A stretch of 64,000 nucleotides of DNA from positions 20,565,422-20,629,421 of the forward strand of contig CM076649.1 in the NCBI GenBank assembly GCA_038496675.1. The letters run 5' to 3'. The translations under genes and the position numbers were made by a program. The first letter of the stretch is position 1, and every line of letters begins with the position of its first letter. The notes below the pieces were generated by a model. The model did not search any database and was not told the DNA's origin. It worked only from the letters and a program-made list of their open reading frames with translations. This document shows, piece by piece, positions 1 to 11,945 of the stretch. This stretch comes from Rachycentron canadum (taxonomy: Eukaryota > Chordata > Actinopteri > Carangiformes > Rachycentridae).

Positions 1-1352
1 TACCAAGCTTTCTGTTTGACAAACAAAAAGGTTTCAAGGATCTGTTTCATCCATTCAACATCTTCAAATCAGAGGTGATAATGAATTTGGGGGGTTAGCG
101 TGAGCACTGGCACCTGACACTTCAAACACTTAGCGGTTGAAGAAGAAAGTGGGTTTGGGAGACGTCACATACAGCTGTTTTCTCAGTTGAGATATTTCCG
201 TTTGAAAAAACAACCACTGATTAGTTGCAGTTTGTCCTGAAAGCCTTCTACCTATTGAACAGACAATATATCAGTGTAGAAACAGGGTTAGTCTTGGGAG
301 CTGTTTGTCCTTGGAGCAGATTTCTGAAAAGCTCAGAGAAGAGGATTTTTACCTCTGGCTATGACGAGCCCACAGCTGAGGACCTGCTGGGGTGTGGCAC
401 ATTTAAAAGAGGAAATGTTGACCAACTGTCTTGCACACTCCTGCAGTATTTACAGTGTAAACTAGGAGGCTGGCAGAGGAGTGTGTTCTTATTTATCTTG
501 GCTTTGGGCTTATCAGTGGAGATTGGAGCTGTTATGAGAAACATTTTTGTGGGTGGCCTCTCTTGTGCTTGTAGTTTGGCTGTGAGGCATGGAGGGAATT
601 AACTGTAGCCTTCAGAGAATCCAGACCCTGTTGTTGTCCATGTGCAACCCTCACCTCATCTTAGGATTTCTCTGCTATGGAAATGTGGAGTTAATGAGCA
701 GGGAATGACGACATAGCATAACATATGAAATGAGACATAGAAATTGTGGGGGTTTTTTATGTATCAGTGCAGAAAAACAAAACAAAGAGGTTATCCTCCA
801 GATGTGTTCTTGGCAGATTAATTTAATATTAAAATAACATTAAAAGCTAAATCAAAACTATTACACTCTGGACTTTACACAATATTGCATGTGAAGCAAA
901 AAGCAGAACAAACCCCTGCTGGGGTCAAGAGGAGGATCTACAGAGGTGCAGAGGAGGAACAAATGAGTGAGGGAAGAGAGCTGGAAGAACATATCTCCCT
1001 TCTATAATCAGGGGTAATGTAGGATCACAGGAAAATAAGATGGAGGAGCTAGCAGCCCTTGTGACGGATCAGAGGAACCTCCATTAATGTAGTGTTGTGT
1101 TTCACAGAGACACAGCTACAGCAAGATGCTCCAGATCCCATCACAGTCAAGTTATTCAATTTGATTCTGATTTTCTCTGAACAATTACAAGTGTACCATG
1201 ATGCATTCTCCCACCCGAAGCCACCAGTCTGCTGCACCTCACTCAGCTGCCCCCAAGTCCCAAACTGGAAACCTTAACATGTCACAATGGTCAGCAAATC
1301 ACTGATCATGGACCCACAAATGCTGGCTGTCTTCTGATAGCGTGACCATTTT
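1..1352. other. intergenic, no gene recognised
   Basis: No open frame here resembles a known protein. The longest (225-602, plus, 125 codons) has no recognisable domain, splice context or codon signature and looks like chance. The sequence is ordinary AT-rich fish intergenic DNA. Confidence 0.6.
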
Positions 1353-1540
1353 TTTGTGCATTTTATGGCTTTATTCGATAGTGTAGTAGAAAGAGAGACA
1401 GGAAATGTGGAGTCAGGGTGTGGAGGGGTGGTGACATGCAAGAAAGAACCGCATCAGCCGGGATTCCAACCAGGGACGCCTGCTCAGAGCTGATCTGTCC
1501 ACATGGTATGGTATTAACCATTCAGCTATCAGGTTGCCCC
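1353..1540 (-). mobile_element. tRNA-derived SINE (teleost type)
   Basis: Read on the minus strand this starts with a tRNA-like head: an A-box-like stretch around 'tagctgaatggttaa' and a B-box-like 'ggttggaatccc'. A body containing 'tttcctgtctctctttcta' follows, then a 3' end with 'aataaagccataaaa' and an A-rich tail. This matches the tRNA-head SINEs common in percomorph fish. It is about 190 bp and somewhat diverged. The exact family name is not assigned. Confidence 0.8.
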
Positions 1541-2388
1541 CTGTGTGAAATGTCTTACCTTAATACATGTCTAATACGTTCCAAGAATCTGAGACCACTT
1601 TGGGAAAATGGACCCCCACTGTACAAAACAATGGCAGAACCATTCAGTGCATTCATAACCCAACATCTCAATCTGCACTCTGAGCTTCAGGAGTTCGATG
1701 GTTTGACCAGAAAATGATTTTTTAAATTTTTTTTTTAACACCAGGAATGAAACATTTTATTTTTAGGGAAAGGTGTCATCATTGTGCAAAATGTTTGGAC
1801 TATTTGTGTTGGTGATTAAAGTAAAGCACCAGGTATCCACTTTAATAGTTTCAACATCATATTGGTTTAAGGGCAGACAGGAAATTAAACATCCTCTCAC
1901 TATAGCATGAGCATCTGCAGACAGCTGCCTTTCTGCCTGAACTGAAACATCAAAAAGCATTTATTTGATGGATCTCGCTCAACATTTTTCACCTTCAACT
2001 GATATGTGATATAAAACACCAGATGTTTTGACTGACCACCTCTTCATTCAAAATCTTGTATATGAGTCACTAATGTGTTAATATCAACACAGTGGACATA
2101 GCGGAGTGGAAACGACCTTTAGTTCTGGTATCTTAAAAAGCTCCTTTTGAAGATGAGTCACTCAGTTGTGTAATGGATACAAACATTTCCATCCTATCAA
2201 GTCAAATGAACATGGGGGTTTGAGAAAGCAGAGAGCAGAGAGCTTTTCTCACCCAAGTGAACTTTAACCTGAACTTTCATCGCCTGATGTAGGTGGGTCT
2301 GACTACAACAAAGAATAATAGTTCTGATGATGGATCCCAGTGCCGTCTCACTGTGTGGCATGCAGTGTGTTTCTGTGCTGCTGCTGTG

Positions 2389-2435
2389 ACACACACACAC
2401 ACACACACACATACACACACACACACACACACACA
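2389..2435. repeat. (CA)n microsatellite
   Basis: About 23 dinucleotide units with one interruption ('acacatacac'). Predicted peptides across it are repeat artefacts. Confidence 0.97.
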
Positions 2436-4689
2436 GACAACAGAGTGCGACATTACTTTAGGCTTCAATCAGAGCTACTTGTTGGGCTCTGCCAAGATCA
2501 GTTCAGTTTCAAGGTGATTTATTTACGCTGTGAAAAGACTTCCACCAGACTCCACTGAATACAAGTGAATCACACTCACAGGGTTTTTACCCAAGTGCAT
2601 ACATGCTCAAGGAAAACCAGCAAGCAATGGCAAGCAGGGTTACTCATAGTCCCAGAATGCATTTTTGGGAATTTGAATCATAATATAGATATTTCAGTGT
2701 GATTTGTTAAGACTTTCAGGTCTATGAAGTGTTTCAGTCTTTGCATGGGAACCTTTGTCCTGCAGTTTGTTTAGACTTCATTTGTAATAGATGTTTAGAA
2801 TCATACCAAATAACCATAAATTTCCTTCCTAACTATTTTATGGAGCTTATCACTCTCACGACAAATGGATCTGCACAAATTGAGCTCAACGACCTGCAGC
2901 AAACCATCCTGACACAAGGAACAGAGACAGAACAGAGCAGAGTCAGAGTAACTTAGCAGTTTTGGAACATGCACTTTGATTTAACCATCATTGGGGGTGT
3001 TTAAAGTTCTTTACAAAAGTGGTGTGGTTGGTTTGTCAGGCTCATAATCGTCTATAAATGTCAATTGTCATGCCTCTTTTACAGAAGTGGATGGTACTGG
3101 ATGAGCTCTGTGTGTTTTGACATCAGTAGTTCTCCAGCTGGCTCTGCACAAGATCGCTCCCTCTCCAAACTTCTAGCAATTTAAATGTGTTGTTGTCTGG
3201 ATTAAAAATTTTACTGCTGCCCTTTGTTTTAATTTCAATTAGTTTGAGGCTGATCATGTCACTGTCTTTGATATAATATCACCACATTCCCAGATTTTCT
3301 GCCTTCAAATATTGAAGATATTGGGGTTTAAATTATATAGTAAAAAAGGAAATAGAAACATTCTTTAATCAGACATATAAAACCACAATTTCAATTTCAA
3401 CAGATCATTTTGAATCCCACATACCTTCTTTCTCCCTGTCTATCTGTAACTCTAGCTCTATCTTCCTCTCAGCTAGGCATTCCTCTATACCTTCTAGTGA
3501 GTTGATTCCTTGAGTAACAAATCAGCTCAGGAATGCATGTTGTCTTTTGCAAATGGATTTAGGGCCAATAAATTTCCCAAAGTAATGGACAGACCTTCAT
3601 GATGATGAAGAGTTGGGCCGTGCCTTGAGAGTAACAATGTTTCTAGAGTACTGAAAGTTATTACGAAAGGCTTTTTCCCCATAGTGTCAGGTTGTGTTGA
3701 TAGCTCTGTCTCAAGCAGGAAGCCCCCTGTTATTTAAACCTAACCCACTCCCAGCAATGTTGCAGCAGACAAAACCCTTTGAACAGGTCCTGTTAGTTAA
3801 ATGCAGCCTGACCCAGCGCTGAGCAGTGACTTGACTGTACCACAAACGCCAGACACTTCCTGCCTCTGCTTTTCAAATTAAAAAAATAATCCCATCTACA
3901 GCTAATGAACATCCTTTCTCTAGATGACAAATTAAGGAGACAAAATATGTGTCAGGTTGTCATAAAGTATCTACCCCCCTCCTCCAGAGCTGTGCCGAGT
4001 GCTGCCTGTGGATGTGGGGAATGTGAATTTGCTCTTTGTGCAGCAGTCAGATAGACAAAGAGCTTGGCCACGGCCGTCAGCAACTGTGGGACACACTAAG
4101 CATCTGGTGACAGATCAGTCGGGATGCATGACCACTTTACACTAGGCTGACTGTGTGTGGGAGTCCTGGATAGATACGTGGAGTGTTTTTACTGCCTACT
4201 TAGTGCACACCTCAGGAATTCCAGTGCAGTCCTGTCCTCACTAGTAAAACCTGCTTGTGTCCTCTACTCCAAACAGCCATGTGTTTAATTGTCTGTGGTA
4301 GGAGCCTGCAAAGCACAAATGTCTTCTTTTTCTTCACCTGTCACATGAACTGGATGTTTTTTCCCCTGAAAAACAACACACGGCTGCTTGTTGTTTGTGG
4401 GAATCTACAGGCTTTGCAGACACTGTTTAATGATTCAGTGCTGATGATTCAGCAGAATGATGATAAAATGTTGCTGCTCAGAGATATTAAGTAATTTGTA
4501 AAACTTCTCACAAAACTTCTACAGTTGTCTGTCTGCTGGAAAATTACCAGATTTTTGCAAAGACTATTACAAAAACATGATAATTACAAAAACTTGATAG
4601 TGAAAATATAAACACACATTCTTTCATTCTCATGCTACCCTGTCTGAGAAAACATAATGAATGCTTTCATTGTCTTTGTTACATAGAAA

Positions 4690-4721
4690 AATCCTTAATT
4701 AATAAATCCTTAATTAATAAA
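4690..4721. repeat. short tandem duplication, 15-bp unit x2
   Basis: The unit 'tccttaattaataaa' occurs twice back to back. It is AT-rich and probably a simple replication duplication. Confidence 0.85.
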
Positions 4722-5299
4722 TGTAGATGTCAAATATATATGATAATAAAGGGATTTGCAGCTCAATACTTCAGTGAGAATGTTAAATTGATAAAATCCC
4801 TTCCCTCGTGGATTTTTTAGAGTGCTTCCTCTTTTATTTTGAAATCTCTCCAAAGTGAAGTGAAATCTCGTGTCTGTGGTTGTTGTGATCGTCAGCTCCA
4901 CCCTGGTTAGTTTCACCTGTGTCTTATTGTCTTCCTCTCTCTCCAGTCTCTGTTTTCTCCTTCTCTCCTGATTCAGTGATTTCAGCTCAGCCTCGCTGGT
5001 CCAGGTAAAGGGAGTGGAAGAGGAGCAAACCTGGGTAACAGCTGTCACTAGTAGTGTGGCAGTAGATCTGGTAAGAAACCAGAGAGGTAGCCACATACTG
5101 GATCATCTGTAAGGGTTACACTGTGCACAAAGGAAGACCCAGAAGAGCACTTAACCAAGAGTTGGGTGGGGAACTGAGTCAGGTAAGGCCAGATCATTTT
5201 CAGTTTTATGCATTACCGGCAATGTATAAAAAAAAAGAAGGCTTCTATGTTCAAAGTTAGTCTGTTAAAGCTTCTACAAGCTTCCACTTGCAAGTCAAT

Positions 5300-6327
5300 A
5301 AGTGTTTGTAACTAAGGGCAACCAGAGCTGCAGGACAGTCCTCAGTTCTTATCTTGCTGGACTTCTCAGCTGCCTTTGACACAGTGAACAACTTATCTGT
5401 ACCCTCCAACTATATCTCTGGGTGCTCCTTCATTCATCCGTCCTTAGTCCATCCGCTCCCCACTGGAGTGCCCCATGGATCACTACTAGGGACACCTCCT
5501 CTTTGCAACATACACCACTTCCTTCCAATTAAGACTTCACTGTCTTTGCCTGTCTCTCTGACATATCTGCATGGATGAAGAAACACCACCTCCCTCTCTA
5601 ACCATGTTGCATCTGTCTCCCAGTTGAATACAACATCAGAAAAAAATCAGCCATTACCTGACTCTATGTGCTACCCAGGTCTTAGTTCTCTCTCCTCAAG
5701 AACGGCAATGCTCTCCTAGTGGACCTTCCTTTGTGCTGAGTGAAACCCTACAGACGGTCCAGAGCAGCAGCCTCTCTGGTCTTCAATCAGCCCAAAAGGT
5801 CACATGTCACTCTGCTACTCATCCACCTTCACTGGCTACACATGGTCACCTGAACCAGGTTCAAGTCACTACTGCTGCCTTCAGAGAGACCTCTGGCTCT
5901 GCACCATCTACTTCGACTCAGTCATTCAGCCCCATGCTCCTTCTAGCCTCTGTGTTCCTCTAAGGGATGTGGTCTGACATTATCGTCCCTGCAAGCAAGA
6001 CCATCTCAGTCCAGACTGTTCTGGTCTGTGGTTCAATGATGATTGATCAAGCTCCTGAGTCCCATCAGAGCTGTAACGTCCCTCTGTTTTTCAGAAGCTG
6101 TTGAAGACTCATCTCTTCAGAGAGCTGCTCCAGCCCTAAAACCCCAACATGTCTAACACACACTTACCGCAAATCAACTATACTGACTACATATGGTGCA
6201 CTTCTCATTCGCGCTCCTTGCACTTATTTGATAGATGTTTCCTACTGGACTGAAGCTTTACTGATGTCTCTCACCTGTAGGTCACTTTGAATAAAAGATC
6301 AAATGAGTCATTATAAATGTAATGTAC
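5300..6327 (+). mobile_element. L2-like LINE fragment (reverse transcriptase part and 3' tail)
   Basis: The plus strand encodes pieces of a LINE reverse transcriptase: 'LDFSAAFDTVN' near 5354-5390 (palm motif of L2/CR1-type RTs), then 'PTGVPHGSLLG' near 5460-5490 (usual form TGVPQGSVLGP). Further on comes the C-terminal 'FQKLLKTHLFREL' near 6091-6130. It ends with the characteristic L2 3' tail ('tgtaggtcactttgaataaaag...aaatgtaatgt') near 6277-6327. The intervening RT segment is missing and stops interrupt the frame, so it is a dead, internally deleted, 5'-truncated copy. Confidence 0.9.
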
Positions 6328-8289
6328 AATGGGCAGCGTGTGATATCTCCTCCTTAGACCTTCTGTTCTTATAAAGAAATTTTGGAAATTTCCACATTTT
6401 CCATCTGAAATGTATAACCAGTAGCTAATCTAGTTATTAACTAAAGTAACACTTCTAAAAAAGACTCCTCACTGGTTTGAGGTGCACCAATCAGGATTTA
6501 GCACATGAATCAACAAAATGATCTTGATTGGTTTGTTTTGTCACACTCAGAATACGTTTCTATCTCTTCTAGCAGAGGTACACTTTAAAACACCATATTT
6601 AGACTTCATTTTTTTTCATTTAGATTTGAAAAAGCAGCTCAGCCAAGTGATTTGCAGTTGTGTAAAACAACAAGACTGCACAAAGTTATACAGTACTGTA
6701 TTTGATCAGGATGAATGTGCTTAAAATGTCATTTCTGACAAACAGTAACATTATCCTTTCCTGAATATAAGCTGCAGCACAGGAGCAAATCCTCCCGTCT
6801 CACTATTAGAGGCTTCATGTAAAAACATATTAGGTCTATGTGTGGTGGAAGTATTACAGCCTCAGGACATGAACCTGGAATTCACCGTTTGTTTAGTGGA
6901 TAAGACAGCACTGCCGGTGCTGCTGGCTACAGCAGGAGGTGGCGCAGAGTTCAGCTGCAGGTAAAACTTACCTGACAGACTGACCTGGAGCTGTCTGACT
7001 GCTGGGAAAACCAAATGGGAGGGAGGGGGCTGACAGATGATCACAGGAGGGGACACATAAAGGAAACATTGTTCAGAATAGGCCACCTCCAAATCAGCCA
7101 CTCATTTTGTATATCTGTGTTTTATAAACAAACTGATAACAATCAAAATCCAGTTTATCTGAGCTTCTTTAAAACGTAATACAAATATGCAGAAATATTA
7201 TTCATCTTAAAAACATGAAGAAAGAAGTTCTAAAAATCCAAATTTGAAATATCCATCACTTTTTTATTGTTCAGACAGGGGGTGTATGTTTAAAGGGCTT
7301 CAAATTCCTCACCCGATGAGCCCTCAAAGACCTAAAGAACAGTGAAAAGTGCAAAGTTTTTGTGTCCTCCACTGCAGCAGAGCAGCACACAGGCTTGCTG
7401 CTGTTGACATGAAGGCATCAGCTTGATCTGGGGGACTGGGGCTTATCCATCTTCCTGAAAAATGAGATGTCACTTCAAAGATAAGCTCAGTGCTTCCTAT
7501 CATTACTGGTAATGATAAACCTGCAGTTAAGTCCAAATTATGTCTATTAATAACCTGCACTGGAGAGGTTGAAAACTTAAAGACTTAATATGGAGGGTGG
7601 CAGGATCAGTGAGGTGACATCTATGAAGACATAATTTAGGGAGATACCCTGCATGCACTTACTGTGACAGTGAACATCATAGACCAGGTGTTGAACTTCC
7701 TGAATACAGATATTCAGCATGCTTGTGAAACAGTCATCACCCTCCCTCTCATTACCCACAAATACCTTCTCCTGGTTACCCCCGATCAGCCAATGGTAGA
7801 GCTATAACTCAAACTAAGCTGAGACGCATGCAGTCTATATTTCTCTTGTCCCAGATCGAAAATCACGCCTTTGATTTCCTGCGCTACAAGCAAATCAGAG
7901 TGTGGCAGAAATGCCCCAGAAGTTGTCACCATACTTTAAGTCCATGGTTTGCATTATTAGTTTAGGCATTGTGGTTTTTAAATTTTGGCTTTAGTGAACA
8001 TGCACAACTACTGAGTACACTATTCATCACTATGGAGGTCATGACTGCAGGTACCTTATGAAGGAAGGAGTAAGCCTCCTGGAGCTCTCCTGAAAAAAGA
8101 CCAACCACGTCTTTGGCTAAAGACATGTCATTCTGATGTCTATGAAAGTTGCCTGTGACTGTTAGGCTAGCAGACAGTCTTTACAACAATACAATGATTG
8201 AATGACATTTGACATTTTTACATTCAAGGTCAACAACAAATAACCTAACAAATCACCACGTGCCCCTTTTCTGAAATGTGCAGTGGTGA
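6328..8289. other. intergenic, no gene recognised
   Basis: Several short open frames occur on both strands, none recognisable. No tRNA, hairpin or repeat stands out. Confidence 0.5.
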
Positions 8290-8590
8290 AACTTGCATAT
8301 ATATTCTGGTATATCCGTTGCCTCACAGCAAGAGGGCTCTGGGGCCTGGGGCCTTTCTGTGTGGAATTTGCATGTTCTCCCTGTGCCTCTTTGGGTTCCC
8401 TCCACGCTCTCCGGCTTCCTCCCACAGTCAGTAATTATTGACTCTGGTTGTTTGTCTCTTCGTGTCATCCCATGTGACAGACGGGTAACCTGCCCAGGGT
8501 GAACCTCACCCAATATTAGCTGAGATTTGCTTCAGCCCCCCCACAACCCTGACAGATAAGCAGTCTAGATAATGGATGAATAGATGGGCA
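8290..8590 (+). mobile_element. abundant teleost dispersed repeat (non-LTR retroelement type), copy 1
   Basis: It contains the hallmark strings of a very common fish repeat: 'gtggaatttgcatgttctc', 'ccggcttcctcccacagtc', 'gtttgtctcttcgtgtc', 'cctgcccagggtgaacctc' and the tail 'gataagcagtctagataatggatgaatagatgg'. A second copy is at 46361-46612. The ATGGATG-type tail suggests retroposition. I do not assign a family name. Confidence 0.8.
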
Positions 8591-11500
8591 TTTGAGAAAG
8601 GCCATCACCAGAAAATGTGCTGTTAGTACTAGTGTTAGTTAGTGCCATCATGCCAACAACACACTAGTTGCATTGTGTGGCGGCTGCGTCACTGAACTGC
8701 ATGGTTGTGGTTTGTTTCTTACTGATCTAGTATGAAAAAGGTTAACTGAATGTTGGTTTGGAGCTGTCTCCATAGTCAAACTAGCCCTCGGGGAAACCGA
8801 GACAAATCCCGGAGGGTGTCACCATCAGCAGATATGAAAGTGGAAGGACAGGGGGCTTTGAAGTTGAAGAATTCTTAAACTCCTAAACTCTTTGGGTCCC
8901 TGAACAAAAGAGCTGACTCAGAGGTCTAACCTGGTACTAGGGACCAACAGACTGTGACAGGATGCCAATGATGAGGCAAGATCCATCCATCTAGAGCTGT
9001 CACAATAACCACAATATTGAAAGATCGCACTATAGTCAAGGCCGTGTGGTTAAGGTCAAGCAAGTTCCTGATGAAGAAGCAGGTGACAGGAGATTGAAGT
9101 TAGGAGTAGTTGTGGAAGGTAGCTGTGTAATGTATGTACAGTTGAGCCTGTTTGTCAGAAAATAAATGCTACAACTCAGCAAGAAAGCCAACGCCAGGTT
9201 CCTATGTTTTACTGACCAAAATAGGAAAGGAAAACAGTAAAACAGGTGAAAATGATTTGATGGGGAGGTGAATCCTGAGCAACAGGGTCAGTTGCACAGA
9301 GAACTGGGATGCACTGTCCTGACAGATACTGTACACCACATACTGCACTGCTGAGCCATCCTGAATCACTGCAGGGGAAATTCCTAGTCTGTTCCACTAT
9401 GAGTTGGCAGAAACAACAATTTCCAACAACAAGACTCTGAGAGGACATGAAAGTTTGGAGACAGGGACATCAGTAACTGCTGTCTGAGAGCTCCTTACCT
9501 GGACAGAGTGTGGGACCTGGAGTTGGGTTTCAATACCTACTCCAGAATGATGAAGATGGGTGAAGACCTGTAGACCTCCGAGCACCAACAATAGAGTGCC
9601 TGCTTGCTGTATGGATGTTGCATAAGTTGGTGAATTGGAATTTGAGTGGTTGGTGGCCAGAGAGAAAACAGGAACCGACAAGTCAGGGAAGGGCAGGATT
9701 TTCAGTGATACGTGATTTCACCCCAAGGTACTGGACCTCCTCAGACATACTGACCAAGGTACGAAATGAGAGGAAGCACAGAGAAGTGTTGAAGAGGAAG
9801 TCTGAAGGGGTGGAAGAGCAAAATGGATCTAAAGAATCTCAGCCATCCACAAGGTTATGAGTCCTGAAGTTTGCCATTATCTGCCAGAGAATACCAATGT
9901 ATGCCTAAGATAACATTTGAGTTTTTAATTGGTCATGTAATAGTCTAATCTACAAATCTTTACCCACTGAATGGGCATCTAAAGCCAGAGCTTTTACTAC
10001 TACAGCTCAGAGCAGCAGAACAAACGTAGAGGGCCAATGCTGTAAGATGGTCGGAACTTACTGGTGCACTCTTCTTTCTTGGTCTGTAAATCAGCACTAA
10101 AGGTCACAAAGGAGGCTTAAGTCGTCCTAGGTGTGTACTTTGAGTGTACATGATGCCCATTCAAGTGGCCAAATCTTTCCCCTTGCTTGCTTCCCTATGG
10201 GGCCCAAATGGGTAAGGTTTTTTCAAGGTTCTGAATTTTTCTGTACATTTTTAGTTTTTAAAGGGAATTTGAAGCCCTTAGATTCATAAAACTTTAAATA
10301 TATAGACACTTTTTAAAACGTGTTGAGATGGTTTCTGGTTCTTAAAACGAATATATCTTCTTATAGATATTAACACATCGACAACACACCATAAAAGTGT
10401 TAATATCATACTTTTGATATAAATGACTTGACCCTCTTCAGCCTCTAAGCATGTATTAGATCATTTTTGAATCCAGTCTGAATCCAGCGACAGTATGTAA
10501 ACAAAAAATGAATTAAACTATTTAGCATATAACACATTGTCAGCATAAGCTACAGCCAGCCACTTTTTATTTGCACTGGCACTGGACTTAAACTTCTGTC
10601 TTTTCAAATTACAGCCGGTCTCTGCTACTAAGCCTCAACATACACTACAATTAGTGATTCCCAGCACAAAGCCACTTGTACCTGTTTTGATGTAATTTGT
10701 AAGGAACCACAGCTTGATGCAGCTCCAGGTGCGGCGCAGTTTTCCACTCTTATTAAATATAACTCGTCTATGTCTCAAAAGTAATTCTGTTTTCACAGAG
10801 AAAATCCACCTGCCTCCTAATACCTGATGATTGAGTTCAGCTCTTGGTCTTTATCTCCTCTGCTGTCTGCATGAACTGTAAAGGAGCTCTGATGTGATAA
10901 GTGGGTACCATCAAGCTCTATTTTGCTGTCTTTGTTATCACTTATCTCTCAGCCACTGTGCAACCAGAGGCTTCGGGAAAGTGACAGTTCTTTCATCAGC
11001 CCCCTGGCAGGAAACAGGAGGAGAGCCTGTGCTTCACATCTATCTCAGTTTGCCGTGGTGTAGCGTTCCTCCCCTGATGGGCCCTTTGACTGATGTGGAC
11101 AGTTCAGTGATTTTCCTGCTGTCTGAGTCATCAGAGTACATGAAGACATAATTAACTTAATTGGTTTCAGATGAAACTTCAATTTTATGTTGTAACACCC
11201 ACCACAAACATTTTACTTTTTAACCTCTCTTTGAAAAACAGCTGTGGAGGCACATCTCATTGTTGTAGATGAAACGATTGGAGACACTTTATTTGGTGCA
11301 TCACTTCTTTTTAAGTCTGTTCACCTTCAAGGTTCCTTCTCTCAGCACATGCAATAATAAAGACAACTATTTAGCTCCAAAGTGTAGCTATACATAGGTG
11401 ATGATAGAATAGATAAAACACATGCCCTGTAATTCAGATCATTTATGTCATTAAAGTCACCAGGTGCAGATGTGAACTGTGACCTTGATCTCTGATAACG

Positions 11501-11799
11501 TTGTTCTACCAACTTCAAATTGATCTCCATTCCCCAGCAAATGCACAGCTTGTAGCCAGAGATGTGTTTGTGCTATTTGCTTTTGGATTGCTGTTAATGC
11601 CAAAGTAACACTGTCCTCTGTCCTCAACAACAGATCCAGAGCAGCTTCCCTCTCAAAATACACGGCTCTGAACTGTAACCGTGGCTGCAGGCTGTGTGGC
11701 TGCCAGGGGCAGCAAATGACTTAAATCTTACTGCTTTTAAAATGATCTGATATTCAGTTACAGTTGGTTAAAATCCAATACAGAAGAGAATGTGTTTGT
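8591..11799. other. intergenic, no gene recognised
   Basis: No domain, splice-supported exon or RNA gene was recognised. Open frames at 9397-9681 (minus) and 9615-9860 (plus) overlap in antisense and carry no known motif. Confidence 0.5.
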
Positions 11800-11945
11800 T
11801 TAAGGGTCCCATATCGGGCACTTCTCCAGTGTTTTATCTGAAGTGTTGTTCTCCATACAAAGATATATTTATATCTATAAGAACCAGAGACTGATATCAA
11901 GCACATGCGTTTTCAAATGGGTATCCCCATTTAAACTATTCAATT
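11800..11945 (+). mobile_element. MITE-like repeat, 5' fragment
   Basis: It begins with 'aagggtcccatat' followed by 'cttctccagtgttttatctgaagtgttgttctcc' and 'agatatatttat'. The same succession opens the fuller copy at 26265-26695. Only the first ~140 bp are present. Confidence 0.6.

Larger units (their letters stand above)
1541..5299. other. intergenic with a microsatellite
   Basis: Nothing protein-like was found on either strand. It contains a (CA)n tract and a short exact tandem duplication (both listed separately). The remaining open frames are short and anonymous. Confidence 0.55.

Noticed and set aside
225..602. 125-codon plus frame as a possible gene
   Set aside because: No homology that I recognise, no splice or start context, and an AT-rich repeat-bearing neighbourhood.
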